Shown here piece after piece: positions 53,378 to 61,614 of a stretch of DNA of 64,000 bases. The notes beneath the pieces are model-generated. The model did not search any database. It was given only the letters and a program-made list of their open reading frames with translations, and had not been told where the DNA came from. Location: assembly GCA_035999765.1 (NCBI GenBank), contig CP108521.1, positions 2,542,001 to 2,606,000 of the forward strand, read 5' to 3'. The first letter of the stretch is position 1, and every line of letters begins with the position of its first letter. The stretch is from Streptomyces sp. NBC_01231 (GTDB lineage Bacteria; Actinomycetota; Actinomycetes; Streptomycetales; Streptomycetaceae). The translations under genes were made by a program, and so were the position numbers.

Positions 53378-53666
53378 CAGAAAGTCCACGGACAACTCGT
53401 CCCCGATCGGACCTTACCGGCGGCGACCTTTCGACGACGGTGGCCATCAGGCACAGCGAACAGCGACCCGGCGGCGACCCGACGGCGACCCTCACAACAG
53501 CGGCGGCGGCGACCACGCTGGCAACGGCGGAGACAGCGGCGTCCGGGAAAGGCAGACCCGGACACCACCGCCACCGCCGCGACCACTCCGGGCACCATCG
53601 CCTCACGGTCGTCGCACAGCCGCGGCTCAGCCCCCGGTTCACGGGGCTCACGCGGCTCACACTTCC

Positions 53667-54134
53667 TCACGCCTGTCGTCGCACCAGCCGCAGCAACCGC
53701 GTGTTGCTGTCCCGCCGCGCCCAGGCGATCAGGGCGAGCGGCACGATCAGGATCAGCGGTGTCGCCGCGTTCTCCCCGCCGAAGACGGTGAGCTGCACGA
53801 CGAACGCGCCCACCATCAGCGCACTCAGCGCCACGGCCGCCACCGACTGGAGCACCGGGATCAACAGCGCGATTCCCCCGGCCAGTTCGAGAACACCGAT
53901 GGCGTACATCCCCGTGCTGCCCCAGCCCATCTTGTCGAAGCCCTCAACTGCCGACGGGTGTGCGATCAGCTTGGGCAGTGCGCTCGCGATCACGTAGAAG
54001 AGAGCGAGGACCACCTGAAGGCCGCGCAGGGCGATCCGGGCACGGCGCCCGCGGGCGGTCGGGGACTCGGCGACGACTGTGCCGGAGGTGGCTGCGGGGG
54101 TGACGGCGGGGACGGGGACGGTGGTCTCGGACAT
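53667..54134 (-). CDS. DoxX-family membrane protein
   Basis: A 155-residue membrane protein with four helices: LQVVLALFYVIASALPKLI, TGMYAIGVLELAGGIALLI, AAVALSALMVGAFVVQL and PLILIVPLALIAWARR. The family includes DoxD/DoxX-like quinone-linked proteins and small redox-associated membrane proteins. A 35-residue Thr/Val/Pro-rich cytoplasmic leader precedes the first helix. ATG 54134 has AGGAG about 6 nt upstream. Between 53378 and 53666 (289 bp, to the S4 gene) nothing is visible. Confidence 0.88.
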   Translation of the reverse strand: MSETTVPVPAVTPAATSGTVVAESPTARGRRARIALRGLQVVLALFYVIASALPKLIAHPSAVEGFDKMGWGSTGMYAIGVLELAGGIALLIPVLQSVAAVALSALMVGAFVVQLTVFGGENAATPLILIVPLALIAWARRDSNTRLLRLVRRQA

Positions 54135-54269
54135 CGGGGTCTCCTGTGGGAAGCGGTTCGTTGTGCTGTCACAGGGATAGACCGAGCCGTACTCCGAAAC
54201 TCATCGCTGTGCCGTGCCCCAAAACCCTTCGCCGTGCCACGCGTGAAGTCATCGCCGCGGCCCCCGAAC

Positions 54270-54947
54270 TCACCGCCGTACGGCGCGCACCCAGATCCGG
54301 TCCTCCGTCAGATACCTGTCGACCTTCAGTCCGGCCTCCGCAAGCGCGTCCTCGAACTGTTCCTTCGTCAGCGGACGGGCCCGGAACGTCTGGGTCCAGC
54401 TCGCGTCCGGAAACTCGTACTCCGCGTGGACCGCGTTGACCCCGTCGCCGAGCGGCTCCGAGGAGGCGATCCGTATGGTGAAGCCGGCGGGGTCGATCCG
54501 TTCGCGCGGCACGTTCGTGTGATAGTCCTCGCCCTCCCGCTGGATCAGCACGCAGCCGTCCGGTGCGACATGTCGGACGCAGGTACGCAGCAGCCCCTGC
54601 CGCACCCGGACGTCTCCGGTGTGTACGAGGAACGACGCGAGCATCACCACGTCGAACGTCTCGCCCAGGTCCAGGTCTTCGATGGGGCTGCGTATCGTGC
54701 GCGCGCCGTGGACGCGCTCCAGCATCTCGGCGGACTCGTCCACCGCGGTGACCGTGAAACCCCGCTCCAGCAGGGGGTGGGTCATGCGCCCGACGCCGCT
54801 GCCCAGCTCCAGGATGCGCGCCCCCGCCGGCACGGCACCGGCGACGATGTCCGGCTCGGGCCCCACCGGAAGCCGTGCGTAGAGCTCGACCGCACAGCCG
54901 TCCGGAGTGATCGCCCCGGGGCCGGTCCCCTCATGTCCCGCTCGCAT
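54270..54947 (-). CDS. Class I SAM-dependent methyltransferase
   Basis: A 225-residue methyltransferase. Motif I is ARILELGSGVGRMTHPLLERG, motif II TVTAVDESAEML, then FDVVMLASFLVHTGD and CVRHVAPDGCVLIQREG. The C-terminal IASSEPLGDGVNAVHAEYEFPD strands complete the sheet. ATG 54947 was chosen because GGAG lies 6 nt upstream; the ATG at 54959 would add four residues, and an upstream frame reaching 55046 seems unlikely. The substrate is unknown. It lies 106 bp beyond the acyltransferase gene on the same strand. Confidence 0.82.
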   Translation of the reverse strand: MRAGHEGTGPGAITPDGCAVELYARLPVGPEPDIVAGAVPAGARILELGSGVGRMTHPLLERGFTVTAVDESAEMLERVHGARTIRSPIEDLDLGETFDVVMLASFLVHTGDVRVRQGLLRTCVRHVAPDGCVLIQREGEDYHTNVPRERIDPAGFTIRIASSEPLGDGVNAVHAEYEFPDASWTQTFRARPLTKEQFEDALAEAGLKVDRYLTEDRIWVRAVRR

Positions 54948-55053
54948 TTTCAGCTCCATGCCCGTCCAACGGCCCGCATGCGCACGGCCGTTCCCGCCTC
55001 GCACACATTCACCCGTCCGAGTGGCGATCAGGGGCGTCGACACCAACTCGCCC

Positions 55054-55968
55054 TCACCGTACGGTGGTTCGCAGCGGGAACCAGCCGTGCCCGATGTACC
55101 AGTGCCCGCCGGCCCGCAGGTGGTCGCCGACTGCCCGTTCCACGGACGTCCGCCGCGGCAGGCTCTCGACCGGCAGCTCCGGGTCGCCGAACACGAACTG
55201 GACCGGTTCCGTGTCCACCGGCTCGGTGCCCTCGCGGGCGACCCGGAAGCGCTCCTGGAACCGGACGACGTTGGAGTCCTCGGGCAGGTAGCTCCTCAAC
55301 TGCGGGTCGAGCAGCCAGGAGTGGCAGAGCACGGTCCGGTACGTCTCCTCGGGGTAGTGCCGCGCGAAGAACTCGCCGGCCCGCGCCAGCGAACGGTCGC
55401 AGGCGGCGGGTGACAGCGGGCCGCGGAAGTCGGGAACGTGCAGGTTCAGACAGGGCGTGCCGGGGGCCACGTCCAGTCCGGCCGCCGCGAGCACCGGAGC
55501 CGTACGCTCCCCGTGCCGCGCCCGTTCGAACTGCAACCGGCCCAGTTGGTACAGCTCGCCCCGGAAGTGGTGGATGAGCCACCGCGGGGCCTGCACCCCG
55601 GCTCGTCCGTGCCGCCTGCGGTACACGGCCATGTTCCGCCCGAGGTCGGCGAGGGTGCGCCGGGAGACCTCGGCGGGGATGCCCCGCTCACGGTGGTGGG
55701 CGCGGGTGTGGGGAAGTGCCGCCACGAACACGTACGCGGGGAAGCAGCGCCGCAGGGCGCCCGAGGCCCAGTCGAGCTCCGGCACGTCGACCGCGGCGCC
55801 GATCTCCCCCATGTCCCGGACGAGTTCCTCGACCGACGCCTCCAGGAACCGTCGCAGCTCCGGGTCGTCGGTGACCCTGCGGCCCATCCGGACGAGGTCG
55901 TTGACGTCCTCGTGCGGTACGGCCAGGTCCAGCAGCACCTCGGCCAGCTCATCGGCATCCGGAAGCAC
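55054..55968 (-). CDS. Putative acyltransferase (GNAT-like two-domain, Streptomyces family)
   Basis: A 304-residue soluble protein. The start (VLPDADELAEVLLDLAVPHEDVNDLV) is helical. Later segments include AYVFVAALPHTRAHHRERGIP, WLIHHFRGELYQLGRLQFERA, LNLHVPDFRGPLSPAACDRSLARAGEFFARHYPEETYRTVLCHSWLLDPQL and EDSNVVRFQERFRV. I recognise the layout as the actinobacterial family annotated as acyltransferase-domain (GNAT-like) proteins; no acetyl-CoA loop is obvious by eye. GTG 55968 has a G-rich Shine-Dalgarno 7 nt upstream; the long upstream frame is noise. The function is unproven. Confidence 0.72.
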   Translation of the reverse strand: MLPDADELAEVLLDLAVPHEDVNDLVRMGRRVTDDPELRRFLEASVEELVRDMGEIGAAVDVPELDWASGALRRCFPAYVFVAALPHTRAHHRERGIPAEVSRRTLADLGRNMAVYRRRHGRAGVQAPRWLIHHFRGELYQLGRLQFERARHGERTAPVLAAAGLDVAPGTPCLNLHVPDFRGPLSPAACDRSLARAGEFFARHYPEETYRTVLCHSWLLDPQLRSYLPEDSNVVRFQERFRVAREGTEPVDTEPVQFVFGDPELPVESLPRRTSVERAVGDHLRAGGHWYIGHGWFPLRTTVR

Positions 55969-56056
55969 GCGACGACCCCCTGTTCGGACCTTGTGGTGAA
56001 CGGTTCGGACGCAGTGGTGCACGCCCGTTCCGAAGGGTACGTTGCAGAGAGGAACG

Positions 56057-56332
56057 GTGATCGGGATGCGTACGGGCAGTGAGCCGACGACCGCGCGCAG
56101 TGCGCTGCGAGCGCGGTTCTGGCTGAGCGTGTGGGGTGTCGTCTGGGCGCTCTTCGGTACGGCCGCGTTCGCGCTGGCCGGGCGGCCCGGGTGGGCGATC
56201 GCGTGCGGGGTGCTGTGGCTGGTGATCACCGCCGACCTGGCCCTGATCGTCAGGCACATGCGCCAGGGGCCGCACTACCAGCCGGGCCCCGACATCCCGC
56301 CGTACCCGCCCCCGGACAAGGGGCGCCGCTAG
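56057..56332 (+). CDS. Small two-helix membrane protein
   Basis: A 91-residue protein with two hydrophobic segments (ARFWLSVWGVVWALFGTAAFALAG and WAIACGVLWLVITADLALIVRHM) and a Pro/Gly-rich cytoplasmic tail (YQPGPDIPPYPPPDKGRR). Small proteins like this are common in Streptomyces and of unknown role. The start is ambiguous: GTG 56057 has AGAGG close upstream, while ATG 56066 is another possibility and TTG 56042 is unlikely. It is divergent from the acyltransferase. Confidence 0.7.
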   Translation: MIGMRTGSEPTTARSALRARFWLSVWGVVWALFGTAAFALAGRPGWAIACGVLWLVITADLALIVRHMRQGPHYQPGPDIPPYPPPDKGRR

Positions 56333-56443
56333 CGAAACGGACCGCTGCCTGACTGGCCCCCACGGGACGTCACTGGGGGGCACGTCCACGAGTCCCGTAG
56401 CAGGCGGAGCCGTGCCGTGTCCGCGCCCGTGTGCGCGCACGTC

Positions 56444-56824
56444 TTACGCCTCGAAGCGTGCCGCCTTCAGGAACTCCGGCTTCGGGTCCAGCGCGGCGGC
56501 CAGCCGGAAGTGACGCCTGGCCTCTTCGGGCCGACCCTGACGCTCGTAGGTCCGGGCGAGCGCGAAGTGCGCGAACGCGTTGTCCGGCTCACGCTCCAGG
56601 ACGATGGTGAACTCCAGCTCCGCGGGTCTCAGTTGTGCGGCGGCGAAGAAGGAACGAGCGCGCAGCAGCCGGGCCGCGGTGTTCTCGGGGTGCGCGGCGA
56701 TGACACCGTCGAGCAGCTTCACCGCGCCCCGTGGGTCCCGCGCGGCGAGCAACTGCTCGGCGGCACGGAAGTCGATGACATGCGTCTCCGGAGTACGTCC
56801 GGTCGATCCGCTGGTCTCGGGCAC
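56444..56824 (-). CDS. Tetratricopeptide-repeat protein
   Basis: A 126-residue protein made mostly of TPR helices: FRAAEQLLAARDPRGAVKLLDGVIAAHPENTAARLLRARSFFAAAQLRPAELEFTIVLEREPDNAFAHFALARTYERQGRPEEARRHFRLAAALDPKPEF. Three repeats can be counted; the rest is a short leader. TPRs scaffold protein interactions; no partner is visible. ATG 56824 (MPETSGSTGRTPETHVIDF) is the natural start. It ends about 110 bp from the membrane protein stop and is preceded by coaE on the same strand, 50 bp away. Confidence 0.9.
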   Translation of the reverse strand: MPETSGSTGRTPETHVIDFRAAEQLLAARDPRGAVKLLDGVIAAHPENTAARLLRARSFFAAAQLRPAELEFTIVLEREPDNAFAHFALARTYERQGRPEEARRHFRLAAALDPKPEFLKAARFEA

Positions 56825-56874
56825 GGCTGAGTCCTTCCCTCACTCCAAGGGTTCAACGCCCGGGCGAAGGGCCG

Positions 56875-57492
56875 CTATTCCTGAGGGCCCTGGGCCGCGT
56901 GGGCTCTGCGGACGAGGTCGGCCCACACGTCCAGGACCCTTCGCCGCAGGTCTTCCAGGGCGACGTCGTTGTCGATGACGATGTCCGCGATCTCCAGGCG
57001 CTTCTCCCGCGTCGCCTGGGCCGCCATGCGCGCGCGTGCGTCCTCCTCGGTCATGCCGCGCAGCCCGACGAGGCGGTCGAGCTGGGTCTCGGGGGCGGTG
57101 TCGACGACGACCACGACGTCGTACAGCGGCGCGAGGCCGTTCTCGGTGAGGAGCGGGACGTCGTGGACGACGACGGCGTCCTCGGCGGCGGCGGTCTCCA
57201 GTTCGCGGGAGCGGACGCCCACCAGGGGGTGGACGATCGAGTTCAGGACGGCGAGCTTCTCGGGGTCGGAGAAGACGATCGAGCCGAGCCGGGGCCGGTC
57301 CAGGCTTCCGTCGGGCGTGAGCACGTCGGTGCCGAAGGCCTCGACGACCGAGGCGAGGCCTGGCGTTCCCGGCGCGACGACCTCGCGCGCGATGCGGTCG
57401 GCGTCCACCAGCACGGCACCGCACTCCACGAGCAGCCGTGACACCTCGCTCTTACCGGCACCGATACCGCCGGTCAGGCCCACCTTCAGCAT
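56875..57492 (-). CDS. coaE: Dephospho-CoA kinase
   Basis: A 205-residue kinase for the last step of CoA synthesis. Walker A is [13 protein letters not shown] (residues 6-18), the substrate residues lie in [14 protein letters not shown], the CoA domain in [19 protein letters not shown], and [35 protein letters not shown] plus [24 protein letters not shown] complete the family pattern. It is a single-domain enzyme. ATG 57492 has no ribosome binding site; the -10 of a damage-type promoter ends 7 nt before it, predicting leaderless translation. In mycobacteria coaE sits between rpsA and uvrB, so the neighbourhood is old. Confidence 0.96.
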   Translation of the reverse strand: MLKVGLTGGIGAGKSEVSRLLVECGAVLVDADRIAREVVAPGTPGLASVVEAFGTDVLTPDGSLDRPRLGSIVFSDPEKLAVLNSIVHPLVGVRSRELETAAAEDAVVVHDVPLLTENGLAPLYDVVVVVDTAPETQLDRLVGLRGMTEEDARARMAAQATREKRLEIADIVIDNDVALEDLRRRVLDVWADLVRRAHAAQGPQE

Positions 57493-57499
57493 GAGCGGT

Positions 57500-57522
57500 A
57501 GCTTAGAGCCTGGCACCGACAA
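57500..57522 (-). promoter_or_regulatory. RecA-NDp-like promoter of coaE
   Basis: Minus strand: TTGTCGGTG, 8 nt, TAAGCT; an exact match to tTGTCRgtg-N8-TAnnnT (R = G). The -10 ends 7 nt before the coaE ATG, as at uvrB and ogt. Confidence 0.78.
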
Positions 57523-57547
57523 CGCACCCCTCGGGCCTCGGCCCGGT

Positions 57548-58486
57548 TCAGCCGTCGCCCTCCCGCTCCGCCAGGAACTTCTCGAACTCGAGGCCGATCT
57601 CGTCCGCCGAGGGGATCTCCACGGGTTCGGCGAGCATGTTGCCGCGGGACTCGGCGCCGGCGGCGGCGTCGTACTGGTGCTCAAGGCCCTGGACGAGCGC
57701 GACGAGTTCCTCGTCGCCCTCCTGGACCTGGCGGTCGATCTCGGTCTGCGTGCGGTGCGCGTCCGTGCGCAGGGCATGCGCGATGCCGGGAAGGACCAGA
57801 CCGGTCCCCGCCGTGATGGCCTCCAGGACGGTCAGCGCCGCGTCCGGGTACGGGGAGCGGGCGATGTAGTGCGGGACATGCGCGGCGACACCCAGGACGT
57901 CGTGGCCGGCCTCCATGAGGCGGTACTCGACCAGGGCCTCGGCGCTGCCGGGCACCTGCGCCTCCTCGAAGGGGCTGCGGTGGCCGGGGACGAGTTCCGT
58001 GCGGTTGCCGTGCGGGGTGAGGCCCACCGGGCGGGTGTGCGGGACACCCATGGGGATGCCGTGGAAGTTCACCGACAGGCGGACGCCGAGCCGCTCCACG
58101 ATCTGCTGGACGGCCGCGGCGAAGCGTTCCCACTCCACGTCCGGCTCGGGCCCGGACAGCAGCAGGAAGGGCGCACCGGTGGCGTCCTGGACGAGCCGCA
58201 CGTCGATGGTGGGCTCCTCGTACTCGGCCCAGCTGTCGCGCTTGAACGTCAGCAGCGGGCGGCGTGCGCGGTAGTCCACGAGCCGGTCGTGGTCGAAGCG
58301 AGCGACGACCTGGTGGGGCAGCGAGTCGAGGAGCCGGTCGACGATCTGGTCGCCGGTCTCGCCCGCGTCGATGTAGCCGTCGAAGTGGTAGAGCATGACT
58401 AGTCCGGCCGACTCCTGGGCGAGCGCCATGTCTACGACGGCGAGGCCCTTCGGCTCCCATGCGTACAAACCCTGCGGATCAAGCAC
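57548..58486 (-). CDS. PAC2-family protein (proteasome-assembly-chaperone-like)
   Basis: A 312-residue protein. The PAC2 core is [51 protein letters not shown], followed by [54 protein letters not shown]. The end contains an acidic helix ([11 protein letters not shown]). In actinobacteria PAC2 proteins are conserved and proposed to assist proteasome or ligase-related functions. ATG/GTG at 58486 ([20 protein letters not shown]) is the start. It lies between coaE and rpsA, as in many actinomycetes. Confidence 0.9.
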   Translation of the reverse strand: MLDPQGLYAWEPKGLAVVDMALAQESAGLVMLYHFDGYIDAGETGDQIVDRLLDSLPHQVVARFDHDRLVDYRARRPLLTFKRDSWAEYEEPTIDVRLVQDATGAPFLLLSGPEPDVEWERFAAAVQQIVERLGVRLSVNFHGIPMGVPHTRPVGLTPHGNRTELVPGHRSPFEEAQVPGSAEALVEYRLMEAGHDVLGVAAHVPHYIARSPYPDAALTVLEAITAGTGLVLPGIAHALRTDAHRTQTEIDRQVQEGDEELVALVQGLEHQYDAAAGAESRGNMLAEPVEIPSADEIGLEFEKFLAEREGDG

Positions 58487-58810
58487 TGTGACCGCTCCTC
58501 CTCGTGTTCGTACTCAACAACGCGGCGCAGGACATGGGCATTCCCGTCCGAGGCCCTGATCAGGCACCTCTGAGCGGGATTTCATGAGACGAGGGCGAGG
58601 CCAACTCCCCGAGCTGCGCGGGGAACCGCGCGACAAGCCCCCGCCGACCACGGCCGGCACGACGAACCCGCGCCGTGCCAGACCTGCTCCTGACCTGCTC
58701 CTGAACAACCCCGCGAGTGCCGCACGACGAGCCCGCCCCGGGCAACGCTGAAGGGCCGCACCTCGAAAGGTGCGGCCCTTCAGTTACCGGTCAATCCCAG
58801 CGGAGAGCGT
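58487..58810. other. 324-bp intergenic region containing the rpsA terminator
   Basis: Between rpsA (ending 58811) and the PAC2 gene (starting 58486), both minus-strand. Apart from the hairpin at 58748-58783 it holds GGTCAGGAGCAGGTC-like direct repeats near 58680-58700 and no gene. A separate promoter for the PAC2 gene is expected, but I could not identify it. Confidence 0.55.
58748..58783 (-). terminator. rpsA terminator with UUCG loop
   Basis: A perfect 16-bp stem (CTGAAGGGCCGCACCT and complement) around a 4-nt loop that reads TTCG on the rpsA strand, an extra-stable tetraloop. It lies 28 bp after the rpsA stop codon. It is the strongest short hairpin in the window. Confidence 0.93.
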
Positions 58811-60325
58811 TCAGCTCTGGCCGCCGGCCAGCTTCTCGCGCAGCGCGGCAAGCGCCTCGTCCGAGGCCAGCGCGCCGGACGTGTCGGCACCCTCGGAGGA
58901 GTACGAACCGCCACCGCCGCCGCCACCGGAGCCGGACGCCGCCGGAGCCGCGGCTTCGCCGCCACCCTCGGCAGCGGCCTTCTCGTCCGCCTCACGGGAC
59001 TTGATGACCTGCGCCTGGTGCTGCTCGAAGCGCGTCTGCGCCTCGGCGTACTGGGTCTCCCACACCTCACGCTGGGACTCGAAGCCCTCGAGCCAGTCGT
59101 TGGTCTCGGGGTCGAAGCCCTCGGGGTAGATGTAGTTGCCCTGGTCGTCGTACGACGCGGCCATGCCGTACAGCGTCGGGTCGAAGTCGACCGTGGACGG
59201 GTCGGCACCAAAGGCCTCGTTGGCCTGCTTCAGCGAGAGGCTGATGCGACGACGCTCGAGGTCGATGTCGATGACCTTGACGAAGATCTCGTCGTTGACC
59301 TGGACGACCTGCTCCGGGATCTCCACGTGGCGCTCGGCCAGCTCGGAGATGTGGACCAGACCCTCGATGCCCTCGTCCACGCGGACGAACGCACCGAACG
59401 GAACCAGCTTCGTGACCTTGCCGGGCACGACCTGGCCGATCTGGTGGGTGCGGGCGAACTGCTGCCACGGGTCTTCCTGGGTCGCCTTCAGCGACAGGGA
59501 GACGCGCTCGCGGTCCATGTCGACGTCGAGGACCTCGACGGTGACTTCCTGGCCGACCTCGACAACCTCGGAGGGGTGGTCGATGTGCTTCCAGGAGAGC
59601 TCCGAGACGTGCACCAGACCGTCGACGCCACCCAGGTCCACGAACGCACCGAAGTTGACGATCGAGGAGACGACGCCGGAGCGGACCTGACCCTTCTGCA
59701 GGGTGGTGAGGAACGTCTGGCGAACCTCGGACTGGGTCTGCTCCAGCCAGGCACGGCGGGACAGGACCACGTTGTTGCGGTTCTTGTCCAGCTCGATGAT
59801 CTTCGCCTCGAGCTCCTTGCCCACGTAGGGCTGGAGGTCGCGGACACGGCGCATCTCGACGAGGGAAGCCGGCAGGAAGCCACGGAGGCCGATGTCGAGG
59901 ATGAGACCACCCTTGACGACCTCGATGACGGTACCGGTGACGATGCCGTCCTCTTCCTTGATCTTCTCGATGGTGCCCCAGGCGCGCTCGTACTGGGCGC
60001 GCTTCTTCGAGAGGATCAGGCGGCCTTCCTTGTCCTCCTTCTGGAGAACAAGGGCTTCGATCTCGTCACCGACGGCGACGACCTCGTTGGGGTCGACGTC
60101 GTGCTTGATCGAGAGCTCGCGGCTCGGGATGACACCTTCGGTCTTGTAACCGATGTCGAGCAGGACCTCGTCCCGGTCGACCTTCACGATGACGCCGTCG
60201 ACGATGTCGCCGTCGTTGAAGTACTTGATCGTCTCGTCGATCGCGGCGAGGAAGGCTTCCTCGTTACCGATGTCGTTGACCGCTACCTGCGGAGTGGTAG
60301 AGGTGGTCTCGGTGCTGCTCGTCAT
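58811..60325 (-). CDS. rpsA: 30S ribosomal protein S1
   Basis: A 504-residue RNA-binding ribosomal protein that docks mRNA on the 30S subunit. Four S1 (OB-fold) domains are visible: GDIVDGVIVKVDRDEVLLDIGYKTEGVIP (about residue 38), DGIVTGTVIEVVKGGLILDIGLRGFLP (about 125), GQVRSGVVSSIVNFGAFVDLGGVDGLVHVSEL (about 210) and GQVVPGKVTKLVPFGAFVRVDEGIEGLVHISEL (about 296). This four-domain form is typical for actinobacteria, against six in E. coli. The last 60 residues are an acidic/Gly-rich tail (GSGGGGGGGSYSSEGADTSG). ATG 60325 is preceded by GGAG at about 12 nt. A strong sigma-70 promoter lies about 200 bp upstream. Confidence 0.98.
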   Translation of the reverse strand: MTSSTETTSTTPQVAVNDIGNEEAFLAAIDETIKYFNDGDIVDGVIVKVDRDEVLLDIGYKTEGVIPSRELSIKHDVDPNEVVAVGDEIEALVLQKEDKEGRLILSKKRAQYERAWGTIEKIKEEDGIVTGTVIEVVKGGLILDIGLRGFLPASLVEMRRVRDLQPYVGKELEAKIIELDKNRNNVVLSRRAWLEQTQSEVRQTFLTTLQKGQVRSGVVSSIVNFGAFVDLGGVDGLVHVSELSWKHIDHPSEVVEVGQEVTVEVLDVDMDRERVSLSLKATQEDPWQQFARTHQIGQVVPGKVTKLVPFGAFVRVDEGIEGLVHISELAERHVEIPEQVVQVNDEIFVKVIDIDLERRRISLSLKQANEAFGADPSTVDFDPTLYGMAASYDDQGNYIYPEGFDPETNDWLEGFESQREVWETQYAEAQTRFEQHQAQVIKSREADEKAAAEGGGEAAAPAASGSGGGGGGGSYSSEGADTSGALASDEALAALREKLAGGQS

Positions 60326-60642
60326 GTGGGAAAGGGCTCCGGTACGGACAGTGAGTCGTAGGTACTGCTTACGCCGGGAGCCCGTTTCGCTCTGAAGAAG
60401 CCGGACAGCCAAGGAAGCGCCACACCAGAAATTCTGGCGGCGCCTCGACAACCGAGGGGACATACAACAGATGCGAGCGCAGCCTGCTACGTCTGAGGAG
60501 CGCAAGCTCGCAGCGCAACTTGTAGCATACGGGGGCAGCCGGACAGGGTCAATGCGCGAAGGCGCACACCCGGGGCGGATCGCCGCATACCCGGCACAAA
60601 TCCTGTCTCACGAGGCCACGCGGGCCCGATGACGTCCCAGTC
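60326..60642. other. 317-bp region with rpsA promoter and long leader
   Basis: Holds the rpsA promoter (60524-60552) and a roughly 190-nt leader, long enough for autoregulation by S1 binding, a known theme for rpsA. The region between the promoter and the divergent methyltransferase start (60553-60642) holds no other recognisable element. Confidence 0.6.
60524..60552 (-). promoter_or_regulatory. HrdB-type promoter of rpsA
   Basis: Minus strand: -35 TTGACC (60552-60547), 17-nt spacer, -10 TATGCT (60529-60524). This is the best housekeeping promoter in the window; the predicted start near 60517 gives a 5' leader of about 190 nt. Confidence 0.82.
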
Positions 60643-61512
60643 GTGGCGTCACCGCGACAGCCGGGGCGGGCGAGCCCGCACATTAGTACGAGGGAGCCGA
60701 TCATCCAAGAGCCCGAAGCGTCCGAGCCGGAAGCCACCCGGCGCACGGCCGGTGTCACGGAGAGTTCCCGGGCCAACCGGGGCTGGTGGGACCGCAACGC
60801 GGACGAGTACCAGGTCGACCACGGCACGTTCCTCGGGGACGACCGTTTCGTGTGGTGTCCCGAGGGCCTCGACGAGGTGGAGGCCGAGCTGCTCGGTCCG
60901 CCGGAGGAACTCAAGGGCCGGGACGTCCTGGAGATCGGCGCCGGCGCGGCCCAGTGCGCGCGCTGGCTGGCCGCCCAGGGCGCCCGTCCGGTCGCCCTGG
61001 ACCTCTCCCACCGCCAGCTCCAGCACGCGCTGCGCATCGGCGGCTCCTTTCCTCTGGTGTGCGCCGACGCGGGCGCGCTGCCCTTCGCGGACGGTTCCTT
61101 CGATCTGGCGTGCTCGGCGTACGGGGCGCTGCCGTTCGTCGCCGACCCGGTGCTGGTCCTGAAGGAGATGCGCCGGGTGCTGCGTCCCGGCGGCCGCTTC
61201 GTCTTCTCGGTGACCCACCCGATCCGCTGGGCGTTCCCGGACGAGCCGGGCCCCGAGGGGCTGTCGGTCGCCTCCTCGTACTTCGACCGCACTCCCTACG
61301 TCGAGCAGGACGAGGAAGGGAACGCGGTGTACGTCGAGCACCACCGGACGATCGGCGACCGGGTGCGGGACGTGGTGGCCGGGGGTTTTCGCCTCGTCGA
61401 CCTGGTCGAGCCGGAGTGGCCGGCCTGGAACACGTCCGAGTGGGGCGGCTGGTCGCCGCTGCGCGGGAACCTGATCCCCGGGACCGCGATCTTCGTCTGC
61501 GAGCGGAGCTGA
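60643..61512 (+). CDS. Class I SAM-dependent methyltransferase
   Basis: A protein of up to 289 residues. After a 40-residue variable leader the conserved part starts ESSRANRGWWDRNADEYQVDHGTFLGDDRFVWCPEGLDE, a pattern I associate with streptomycete methyltransferases next to rpsA. SAM motifs: VLEIGAGAAQCARWLAAQGARP, ALDLSHRQLQHAL, FDLACSAYGALPFVADP and RVLRPGGRFVFSVTHPIRWAF. The start is unclear. GTG 60643 is the only standard codon before the core but lacks a Shine-Dalgarno. GGGAG near 60690 is followed 5-8 nt later by ATC codons, not ATG. It is divergent from rpsA. The substrate is unknown. Confidence 0.8.
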   Translation: MASPRQPGRASPHISTREPIIQEPEASEPEATRRTAGVTESSRANRGWWDRNADEYQVDHGTFLGDDRFVWCPEGLDEVEAELLGPPEELKGRDVLEIGAGAAQCARWLAAQGARPVALDLSHRQLQHALRIGGSFPLVCADAGALPFADGSFDLACSAYGALPFVADPVLVLKEMRRVLRPGGRFVFSVTHPIRWAFPDEPGPEGLSVASSYFDRTPYVEQDEEGNAVYVEHHRTIGDRVRDVVAGGFRLVDLVEPEWPAWNTSEWGGWSPLRGNLIPGTAIFVCERS

Positions 61513-61614
61513 GCGCCCACGTACGTGCGCTCAGGAGCGCGTAGGAGTGCGTAGGAGGGGACGGAACGCACGCGCGCGCGGGGAGGCTTCTCGCGGGCGT
61601 ACGACACTGGGGGC

